From the NCBI GenBank assembly GCA_958510825.1, contig OY294049.1, positions 7,440,001-7,504,000 on the forward strand: a stretch of DNA of 64,000 bases, written 5' to 3'. This document shows positions 55,444 to 64,000 of the stretch, in pieces; the stretch's first letter is position 1, and the number at the start of each line of letters is the position of its first letter. Source of the DNA: Brachypterus glaber. Lineage: Eukaryota; Arthropoda; Insecta; Coleoptera; Kateretidae. Below the pieces are notes generated by a model. The model worked only from the letters and a program-made list of their open reading frames with translations, was not told the origin of the DNA and searched no databases. The position numbers and the translations under genes were made by a program.

Positions 55444-55750
55444 AAATGCTCCTTTAATTCTATTTAGGAACGAATTTTTATTTTCATCTCTAGCTTATTA
55501 AAATTTATTCTTTGATGTTCCTTGTGAGACATTTTCCGTATTTATTTCAGTTTATAATGGCAACATCTTTTCACAAGGTATAAAAATTATTTGTTTCTAA
55601 TGAAATTGCTATAAAATAAAAATCGGCTTGTACACACAAAGAAAAAAATATAACTAATTAAAAAAATGATAATAATTTGTTTCAAGCTTAATTACTACCC
55701 ACTTGTTTCCAAAAAATTACTATTAGTAATTTTTTCATTATTTTTAATAT

Positions 55751-55859
55751 TTTCTTCTTCGTCTTCTTCTTCTTCTTCTTCTTCTTCTTCTTCTTCTTCT
55801 TCTTCTTCTTCTTCTTCTTCTTCTTCTTCTTCTTCTTCTTTTTCTTCTTCTTCTTCTTA
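55751..55859. repeat. (TTC)n microsatellite
   Basis: About 35 units with two interruptions. The poly-Ser frame across it (55666-55923) is an artefact of the repeat. Confidence 0.95.
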
Positions 55860-56012
55860 TTCTTTATTACTTTGGATTTGTTTTTTCAAAATATTCGCCA
55901 CTTTTCGGCATTTAATATTTTAAATTCTTAATTTCTTTATTTTATTATTAGATCCAAGCATTTTTAACCTATTGGTCTAATTACACAGGCCAACAAGGAT
56001 TTTCTGATCAGA

Positions 56013-56213
56013 TGTTTTTTTATTTTTCGGCTTAGTTAAGCCAAACAAGCATTTTTTTGTTACCATCACGTATAATTTTTTTCAGCTATAAGATATGGCA
56101 AAAATCTCATTCTTTAACATGAAGTGTAGAATTTTTAAGTTATGGACATCAGTCTACATCAACATAATAAAAAAAAGGCATTTGGCACATTTTTAGAAAG
56201 TTAGTTACGAAAA
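56013..56213. repeat. W-family dispersed repeat, copy 2
   Basis: See 8252-8460 for the shared blocks. The sequence 55970-55988 (CTAATTACACAGGCCAAC) just before it may be the element's terminus. Confidence 0.75.
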
Positions 56214-56273
56214 TTCGTAATATATGAAACTTATAGAGAATTTTAAGAGCTACAAGCTTGCTCTTTACCAAGT

Positions 56274-56315
56274 GGTTATAAAAGTTATAAAAGTTATAAA
56301 GGTTATAAAAGTTAT
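56274..56315. repeat. (GTTATAAAA)n minisatellite
   Basis: Four to five units of 9-10 bp. Confidence 0.85.
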
Positions 56316-56588
56316 GCTCCGATAAATAATTTGGGTGAAAAATCGAAAAAAAAAACAATTTTACCTCCAACATGGCCATTTTTGAATATTTATAACTCGA
56401 TTGTTATTAATACATTAAAAAAATTACCCAAACAAAAATTGTTGAAAATTTTCTCCTTAACAAAATTGGTTTTATCGTTAGATGCATATTTAGCGAGATA
56501 ACAGCACTCACCCCTTAAATACAAGATAGCGGACACCGCTTACGCAAATCACCAGGTAAAAAACTAACAGGATTGTTCACCCTTTTAT

Positions 56589-56612
56589 ATAATAATAATA
56601 ATAATAATAATA
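56589..56612. repeat. (TAA)n microsatellite
   Basis: Eight units. A diffuse (ATACAAA)n-like tract follows at 56755-56840. Confidence 0.85.
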
Positions 56613-56849
56613 TTTATTGTTTAAGAAAAAGTAGACAGTTTACAATTTTACAATAAATATGCCATAATACACTAAAATATCTGGAGATATTTGAACGTGC
56701 ATATAAAATGATAATAAAATTCATAATAAAAAATAATAAGAATACAAATGCATGATAAAAATACAAAATACAAAAATACAAAAAAAAAATTAATACAAAA
56801 TGCAAAATACAAAAAACTATACAAATACTAAAATACAAAACTTATATAC

Positions 56850-58810
56850 ATTATATAGGCTAAACTAAAAACTAGACATATACTTAATTAAAATAGGGGT
56901 CAAAACTTAAATATTCCAAAAGTTTTAAATTATATTAAAAAATATTAAGATGTTTTAGAAGTGATAAAGGTAAGTAAAGTAAGATTGATTTAAGTTTATA
57001 ACTTTAAAACGCTAAAATATATTTTTTATTTAGTTAGAAAGTAAAAATAGTTAAAATTAGGAGAATGTAATAAAGTGAAGGATTTAGACTATTGCACGCT
57101 AGGTAGTTTACAAGGAACAACACGTAGGTTTTAAAATAGGGTAAAATAATAATTAATAATATATTAGCCCATATGCATTTATTTCAATTTCAACATAGGA
57201 ATTTCCCGTTATTTGACTTGACTAATCAATATTATTCAATTTTCGTGAAAATCCATATAAAAAACGTACATTTTTGCAGTGTGGTGTAATAGGGCGTAAA
57301 CTAGACGTATAATAACCTGCAAATAATCTAGTTTACCCATTAAAAAATCACAAGTTTGACATATCATTAATAAAAATGATAATTAAAATTTATCACTGTC
57401 GGTGTAATAGCTGGAAAACGGTTTAAAATTTTAACGAGATTGATTATTATGCTAAAGAATCTATTAATCTCAATTTTATTGCTGGTTAATATATTTTAAA
57501 AGTAACAAAGATATCCGTCGAGGTTTTTATATTTTATGGGTTATATCAAATCTGGAAGGAAACTTAAATAAGTTTATTATAATTAGGTATTATAATAATC
57601 ATAAAGCATACGTTTTATAAGACTCGTTAAGGCACTTGTATATAAAAAAAAGTAAAATTTCGACTCCGAGACTTCATTTTAAAAAACAGCCATTTTCGAG
57701 AAAGTTTGAATCAAAAGGTAATAAGTCCAAAGGTTAGGATCAAAAAGTCATAAGTCGAAACTATTTTTTTATATATTTAGGAAAATATTTAATATTTTCT
57801 GGATATTTTTGTATCAATGATTACTCTCATTAAGCTAAATCAAATGCTACAAGTTTTAAATTTATAAGTCTCGTACAAGAAAAATAACAGTTTTTTGAGG
57901 TGTTCCAAAAGTTGGACATATCACCTTTTGATGCTACATGCATCATACATATATGAAATATAAAATGGATATATGTAGCTGTATTCTGTTATGTTTATCT
58001 GTCTGGGAAGAGTTAACAGCAGCTCATCATAACCTAAATACAGCTTTTTACAGAAATAGGTACATCTAATTGTTGGTTAAAAGTTGGAAAGTACAACCCA
58101 CTGAAGCTGTGAAAGCTAAGCGTATTTTTTCGCATGAACTATATTATTATAAAAAAATTAAATTTAAACATTTTGTATTATTGTAAAGCGTGTTTTTGTT
58201 TATTTTTTCTAAATTCACTAGTTAAAGTTTAAAAATCCGAACATCGTAAATACTTCCTCTTTTGCTGAGTCAATTCCTCGAGGCAAATATGTTAGTTCTA
58301 ACTTGAATATGGCTGCTTACTAAAGTGAACAATACAACGTATAAAGAATGCTATACAATTTGAATTTAAAACAGTTTTACGAAACTTTTATTTCAACAAA
58401 GTATTTTGTCTAAAAACTATAATAAAAAATAAATAAAAATATATGAGAAAATCCGACTTTATGTAAAACTAAGTCCTGCATGTTCCTTTTACAAATGTAA
58501 AAATGTATGTAGATTATTAGAAAATATTTACGATGTAACATAAAAGAATGTACACATTCAATGTATGTACAGTACGTGTAAATGAGATCTCTCCACAAGC
58601 TTATAAAATGACAGCTTTGCAACACCCTTCACGCTGTATTCAGACTCAGTTACTGACTAAGCTGTCGGTTGGTCACTGATTTTAACCAAAATTGGTTCAA
58701 ACCTTTATTTTGATCTCCTAAGTAGGTCATAAAAAATCAGCTCAATTAAATGATCTGAAACCCAATTTTGGAGGTCTAACCGTCAAGATTTTACGTTTTA
58801 AAATAAAATA
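56850..58810. other. no gene seen
   Basis: Two kilobases of AT-rich sequence. Frames of 60-75 codons (for example 58410-58625 minus) lack domains. Possible small inverted phrases near 57290-57350 (AAACTAGAC / ATCTAGTTTACCC). Confidence 0.5.
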
Positions 58811-58816
58811 TATATA

Positions 58817-59539
58817 CAGGGTGATCAATAACTGGCATGCCAAAATTTCAGAGGTAATTCTACATCCAGAAATATTAAAAAAAGTTTCTATAAAGGTTGG
58901 AAATTAGCTCCCTTAGCTCCGGCCCTTTAAAATTGTAATAAAAATAATGTTTTTAATTAATAACTCTGGTACCCTTTAAGCTAGAGCAACGAGCTTTTGC
59001 ATGTATACTATTGTAAATAACGGCAATAAGTTTATGTTAATTTATTTTTTTGAATTTATCCAGAGGCGTGCCTAGACGGACAAAATTTGTGAGGCTTAAC
59101 ACATTTTTGCCCCAAACTCTTTTATGTGTAGTTTTTTTGGATTTTTTGTAAAAAATATATATTTCTTGAGTAAAAATACATAAAAAATGTATAAATATAA
59201 CACTGTAGGAGCAACCGTTAAAAAAAATGCAATTAAGAGGAAGTAACATATTGTGCGATCAAAAACGTTGATTTTTAAAAGGCTATTAATCCTTTAATAT
59301 TAAATTTAGGTGTTTTGGTAAAAAATACTTTTTTGAGCAGTTTTAAATGAAGAATTACCCTGCAGCATTAAAATTTTATTGATGCTCTTATTTGTTCCCC
59401 ATTCAATATGTCATCTTCGAAGGGCCGTAGCTCCTTTAGGGCTAATTTCCGGACCACCCTTTATAGAAACTTTTTTTCATATTTTTGGATGTAGAATCCT
59501 AAATCTTAAATTTTGGCATGGCAGTTACTGATTACCCTG
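58817..59539. mobile_element. 723 bp foldback, TA-flanked, CAGGGT ends
   Basis: CAGGGTGATCAATAACTGGC and ATGCCAAAATTT at the left are mirrored by AAATTTTGGCATGGCAGTTA and CTGATTACCCTG at the right. The arms also share CTATAAAGGTTGGAAATTAG with CTAATTTCCGGACCACCCTT. TA flanks both ends (58815-58816, 59540-59541). The interior contains a minus-strand frame (59037-59249) without a domain. Confidence 0.88.
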
Positions 59540-59973
59540 TATAAGTATTTTGTATGTTGTTGAACGAGACGACAGCTTAAGTTATGTCACCAAAAGGTTC
59601 AACAATACCTAATACTTAAAATAAATAATAATTATAAATATACGTAAAGTTTTAGGGGGGCTTTGTTTAAAATTCATAAAAATTTAGGAATAAAAATGAT
59701 TTTCTAGTACATTTTGTTTTTATTGTTTATTTGGATTGATTGTTTGTCACTTGTTTATCTGGTTCATTTATAATTATTATTTTCATGAACTTCTTTGCGT
59801 AGCGCATCATTGTCAACATGCTTGGTATTATGGTAAATATGTGATATACTTAACATATACTTGGTATTATGGTAAATATAATACTTAACATATCCTGACA
59901 ATTTTTTATATTTTACTACACTAGCAATTATTTTATCTTATTTTATGTATTTATACTATATTTATAGTTTTAG

Positions 59974-59976
<3 letters not shown>

Positions 59977-60027
<51 letters not shown>
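59977..60027. repeat. (TA)n microsatellite
   Basis: About 25 units. Confidence 0.95.
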
Positions 60028-60030
<3 letters not shown>

Positions 60031-60039
60031 TTTTCTTAA

Positions 60040-60115
60040 GCACGTTCAAATGTACCTCACATTTCTGTGCCAGTAGCATATTTATTTGTAAATTATGTAT
60101 GATTTATGAAATAAA

Positions 60116-60172
<57 letters not shown>
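60040..60172 (+). mobile_element. possible LINE 3' UTR ending in (ATT)n
   Basis: CACGTTCAAATGTACCTCAC, then ATGAAATAAATATT and 18 ATT units (60117-60172). The pattern of a polyadenylation-like signal directly followed by a trinucleotide tail is that of LINE 3' ends. There is no coding part here. Confidence 0.45.
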
Positions 60173-60173
<1 letters not shown>

Positions 60174-60485
60174 CACCTTAATAAAATTTTTTTTAACCAA
60201 ATTCAAAAAGACAGGGGTCTAAAAAGTTTCTAAATATTTTAAAATATTATACAAAAAAAAAAATGGATGATTTAAAAAAAAAACTTTCACCGAAGCTTAT
60301 TAGGCCTATCCGAACACTGTATATTTTATGATTTTTAAATTCTGCATCAAATTCTAAATATTTTAATATGTAATATAACCTATATCTATATTGATTAGTT
60401 TTTGATTCAAATTTTTTTAAAGTATTATAATAACTATTGGTTCCCTACAGATATCTGAAAATTTTTGGCCGTATGTTAAAATGTC

Positions 60486-61140
60486 TCCTTTTTGACCGAC
60501 TTCCAAAAAAGAGGAGGTTATCAATTCGACGTGTGTCTATGTTTCTTTTTTATTTTTGTTCCCACATAACTTTGGAACGGATGAACTAAATTTGATGAAA
60601 CTTTTTGCAACTTAAAGAGGGCATTCATGAGTTGGTCCCTTTTCAATTTGATGCTCGGATAATGTTGGGTAAGCCGGATAATTAAGATAAATCTAATCGT
60701 TTTAACGCAATTTCACTTAAAATCGGCTTAATTTGGATCTAATACCAACCAAATTTTTAGAAAATGATCGGATAACTCGGATAAGCCGGATAACTTGAAG
60801 AAGGGGTCACTCAAATATTACGGTAGGCTAAAAATCTTTTAAATGCCCCTAATCTTGATTCTGTGGACCTGTAATATTAAAATACCAAGAGAAAATTATA
60901 AAATTTGTGATTAAGGCGCTATTCGATTATTACTCAAAGCTTAAAGTTTAACAAAGATTTTCTTCAGTATTTCGTTTAAAATAAGGTTGGTTGGACTCTT
61001 GGGCGCTGAAATAAAAATACTACTAAATTTATCTTTAAGATAATGACGTCACAAAGCACTAAGCCTTGTGACGTCAGCAGCTTGCGAGATGGAAGGACAA
61101 CTATAATTTAGCTTAGATGACGTTACAAATCTACAAGTTC
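60486..61140. repeat. repeat starting GACCGACTTCCAAAAAAGAG
   Basis: The opening phrase plus GAGGTTATCAATTCGACGTG and the GGATAA(C/T)/AAGCCGGATAA blocks at 60655-60800 look like a common type of insect dispersed element. A TGACGTCA hairpin lies at 61044-61075. No gene. Confidence 0.5.
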
Positions 61141-61430
61141 TGTGTCTCTAAAAAGTAAAAAATAAAAACTTTTTGCAAAAAAAATATACCGACTTCTGTC
61201 TCTAAAAAGTAAAAAATAAAAACTTTTCGAAAAAAAAATAAACCGACTTCTGTCTCTAAAAAGTAAAAAATAAAAAATAAGTCGGTGCCAATTTTACAGC
61301 AATCAATTTAACAACAAAAATAATTGTTAGTATTTAATTTAGGGAGTGATGAAATTGACACCGGCTTATTTTTTATTTTTTACTTTTTAGAGACAGAAGT
61401 CGGTTCATTTTTTTTGCGAAAAGTTTTTAT
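61141..61430. repeat. 54 bp tandem repeat with an inverted copy
   Basis: GTCTCTAAAAAGTAAAAAAT recurs at 61143, 61198 and 61252. The mirror ATTTTTTACTTTTTAGAGAC and AGAAGTCGGTTCATTTTTTT appears at about 61373-61420. The two sides bracket GTCGGTGCCAATTTTA and its mirror AAATTGACACCGGC, so the whole forms a hairpin-like element. Confidence 0.8.
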
Positions 61431-61487
61431 TAAATTTAAACGTTAATCGGGTTAAAAAATATTAAAGTTTGACAATTTATTCATAAA

Positions 61488-61524
<37 letters not shown>

Positions 61525-62790
61525 GGCAGATAGACGGCTAGGCCGGTGGACTGCACAGTTTAGTCAGGTACATACATATAAATTACAAATAAATAAGTAT
61601 TAAATAAATATTAAAATTTACAAAATGTCTTGGATTCTATCACAAATATAAACACATAAAAATTACATTAAAAATCACATTAAAAATCACATTGACAGAA
61701 GGTTCCAATCTCTGTCCGGTCTGTTCTTAAAACGATTTAAACTGGGCGCTGTGACAATATTCTCGGTGAGCTTGTTCCAGTCATTCACAACACGGTTATT
61801 CAGGAAGTTTGTTCTCGGTAATTTCTGACATGTCTCCTTTCGGAGTTTGAGAGAGTGTCCTCTAAGCTGTTCAGTATTGCTACGGGTGAATAGATGGATG
61901 TCACATGTGTAGTGACCATGGAGGATTTTGTAACATTCTATTAAATCCCCCCGTCTACGGCGGTCATACAAGGTGGGCAGATGTAACACTCTCAATCGTT
62001 CTTCATAGGGAACATGTCTTAGTTGCCGAGGAATCTTGGTTGCTCTGCGTTGAACTCTCTCCAGTAAATCTATATCCTTCTGAAAGTAGGGGGACCACAC
62101 GACAATGGCATACTCCAAGATTGGTCTAACGTAGCCTTTGTACAGTTTAATAAACATTCTCACATTTATCTCACTGAAACTAAGGTTTATTAAGTAGCTT
62201 AACTGCCTTTGTCACTTGGGTTTCCCACTTCAGGTTGGAACATATGGTCACACCAAGGTCAATCTGCTCCGAGAGAGAGTCACGCCTCCTAGAACATATG
62301 GTAGCTGGGGTTATTATTGCCAAGATGCAGTACTGAGCATTTCTCTAGGTTGACTCGGAGGAGCCAGCTTTTAATCCATTGCTCTAATCGATGAAGATCT
62401 TCATACATGTTACCATGTTCGATTGATGCGTCACAGAAAAATTTGGAGTCATCAGCAAAGAAACTTGATTCGCACAGCATGCCAGTAGATATATCAGCTA
62501 TATAAATTAAGAATAGCAGAGGACCGAGTACCGAACCCTGCGGTACTCCGCTAATTAGGATTCCTTCAATGATGACTTGAAAAAGCCTTCCTTTAATATA
62601 TTGCCGAATCCAGGCTAGTAGGTTTCCCCTTATGCCAAAGTGATGGAGCTTATAAAACATTAGTTCGAAGGGCACAGTGTCAAATGCTTTTTCGAAATCC
62701 AAATAAAGCACCAATCGAAAGACCTTCATCATGAGCTTTTGTCCAAGCAACTTTGAGTGTGTGGTTGCCTTAACAACATCGTCTCCAGGT
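61488..62790 (-). pseudogene. CR1/Rex-like LINE, 5' truncated in the RT palm, frameshifted
   Basis: On the minus strand, 62750-62289 encodes the RT palm: VLYLDFEKAFDTVPFELM (first catalytic Asp), SGVPQGSVLGPLLFLIYIAD, then FADDSKFF (the FADD catalytic pair). A frame change near 62288 leads to SEQIDLGVTICSNLKWETQV. A second one near 62190 leads to NVRMFIKLYKGYVRPILEYA, VVWSPYFQKDIDLLERVQRR and YDRRRRGDLIECYKILHG, with a stop at 61687-61689. About 160 bp of 3' UTR and a (TTA)n tail at 61488-61524 follow. The similarity stops near 62790 inside the palm. Endonuclease and N-terminus are absent. Confidence 0.93.
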
Positions 62791-63056
62791 ACTTACTATA
62801 TTTTAACTAGTTTTTCTCTGGTAAAAAGCAACAATTAAATCTAAACTTACTGGGGATAAATTAATAAACATATAAATATTAACCATAAACATTATAAACC
62901 ACCCACGACAACGAATTACAATATAAACAACAAATCAAAACAAACGCACGTCACAATATTCGTTATCTACGTGTGAACTGATAAAGTACATGGCATAAAG
63001 GGGACCATACACTATAGTGTACAATATAAAAAAGTAGAAACAGCCTATTTATTAAA
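62791..63056 (+). other. probable 5' UTR of the LINE beginning at 63057
   Basis: 266 bp between the truncated minus-strand LINE and the ORF1 start. ACACTATAGTGT at 63009-63020 is a perfect 12 bp palindrome. No coding content. An internal promoter for the LINE could lie here but no motif proves it. Confidence 0.4.
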
Positions 63057-63974
63057 ATGGTTGACTTCAGCGAATCACAAAAGGCTTTTATAAGTAGTAT
63101 TTTTGAAAAATTGAACACTAACTTAAAAAACGAAAGTAGCGAAATAAAAATAGAAGTAACATCACAAATAACCGGGCTAAGAACAGATATACAAAAAGTC
63201 CTGGATGGGTATGAAAGTAGGATTACGGAGCTTGAGGACCAAAATACAAAGTTAATTGAAACTAATATTGCGCTTCAACGAAAAATCAGGAAAAACAATT
63301 TAGTAATTTTTGGGGTAAAACTCAACGAAGACGAAGATTTAATAAATTGCATAATAAGGTTTTTTCGTACTAACTTGAACATAATCATTGAAATACCCGA
63401 TATTAACGATATCTATAAGTTAGGTCCGAAAAACAGTCTCACTGCACCAATTCTTGTCGAACTTATTTCCTATCAGAAAAAAGTGCTTATACTGAAAAAC
63501 GGTCATAAATTAAAAGGTAAATCAATCTACATTAATCCGGATCTCTGTCCTGAAGATTTAGCTGCGAACAAAATTTTAAGCAAACATAAAAAAGAGGCAA
63601 CTGCCAAGGGTTTAAGGGCGAAAATTAAGGGTAATAAATTAATAATTGGAGAAGATACCTACACCATAAAGGATTTAGAAATCCAGCAAAGCAGTTATAA
63701 AAATATCTTCCCAGAACAGCCTCACAAAATACCTAGTGCCCCATCGACCCCAAATCCTCAAGCAAGACAGCAACTCTTAGCAAAAGAGCTTAATTTGTCT
63801 CTGGAAGAAGAAGTTAACGAACCACAAGTACAAATTAAAGAAACGAAAAAGTCAAAACAAATTGAGGAAAAAGGCCAAACCGTAAAATCAACGACCGACA
63901 AAATTCATACCACAGTAACCCGCAAGATTACCAGAGCTACATCACAGTCGTCATCTCAAACAAAAGGGCAATAA
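63057..63974 (+). CDS. LINE ORF1-like RNA-binding protein, 305 residues, intact
   Basis: The frame runs without a stop from ATG (MVDFSESQKAFISSIFEKLN) to TAA at 63972-63974. Residues about 10-80 are heptad-like and charged (coiled coil, ending in LEDQNTKLIETNIALQRKIR). Residues about 80-165 start KNNLVIFGV and have the RRM-like fold pattern of L1-type ORF1 (Transposase_22-like): VIFGV, YKLG, APILVEL, KGKSIYIN. Residues about 165-215 (LSKHKKEATAKGLRAKIKGN, then IIGEDTYTIKDL) match the C-terminal region. The last 90 residues are Lys/Gln/Ser-rich and likely disordered. In L1-type elements this protein forms trimers on the element RNA. ORF2 would start just past the right edge. Confidence 0.85.
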   Translation: MVDFSESQKAFISSIFEKLNTNLKNESSEIKIEVTSQITGLRTDIQKVLDGYESRITELEDQNTKLIETNIALQRKIRKNNLVIFGVKLNEDEDLINCIIRFFRTNLNIIIEIPDINDIYKLGPKNSLTAPILVELISYQKKVLILKNGHKLKGKSIYINPDLCPEDLAANKILSKHKKEATAKGLRAKIKGNKLIIGEDTYTIKDLEIQQSSYKNIFPEQPHKIPSAPSTPNPQARQQLLAKELNLSLEEEVNEPQVQIKETKKSKQIEEKGQTVKSTTDKIHTTVTRKITRATSQSSSQTKGQ

Positions 63975-64000
63975 CTTTTAACTTTCTGCGAGACTTTCTA

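Noticed and set aside
55666..55923. 85-codon frame with a Ser run
   Set aside because: The Ser run is the (TTC)n microsatellite and the flanks are AT-driven.
61905..62129. 74-codon plus-strand frame
   Set aside because: Shadow of the CR1/Rex-like LINE on the minus strand.

Overview
The window is AT-rich, very repeat-dense eukaryotic DNA, most like an insect (arthropod) genome. The signs are fragments of several non-LTR retrotransposons (LINEs), a decayed Tc1/mariner element, many short terminal-inverted-repeat (TIR) and foldback elements, and long AT-type microsatellites. There is no host gene I can name, no tRNA or rRNA gene, and no prokaryotic signal. Positions 621-820 are an assembly gap of N.

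Layout. 0-3.5 kb: a hairpin beside the gap, then a higher-order tandem array. 3.5-10 kb: dispersed repeats, a broken RNase H tail of one LINE (6.1-6.9 kb) and a decayed reverse-transcriptase (RT) tail of another (9.3-9.8 kb). 10-18.4 kb: hairpins, a 1.2 kb foldback, an array built on TTTTGTCGC, and a three-level nest (foldback > TIR element > internally deleted Tc1-like element). 18.4-25.5 kb: three long palindromic elements, a 200 bp (TAAA)n tract and a TAGGGTG-ended element with an 8 bp target duplication. 26-30 kb: two LINE 3' ends and copies of a dispersed repeat. 30-34 kb: a near-perfect foldback with an 8 bp target duplication, two abutting TIR elements, and a LINE derivative that keeps only the start of the endonuclease. 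34-44 kb: long palindromic MITEs and an old LINE C-terminus. 44-54 kb: small MITEs nested in each other, a 670 bp palindrome and several minisatellites. 54-61.4 kb: half-elements, microsatellites and a 723 bp foldback. 61.5 kb to the end: a broken CR1/Rex-like LINE on the minus strand, then an intact LINE ORF1 on the plus strand whose ORF2 would lie beyond the window.

The parts do not form a pathway. The region reads as a transposon graveyard with some young insertions. Its most useful content is structural: several insertions can be dated relative to each other because an empty copy of the target is present in the same window. Repeat families named here with single letters (S, W, X, Y, Z) are my own labels for sequences I saw recur; I could not search a repeat library. 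Family boundaries are approximate unless a target duplication fixes them.
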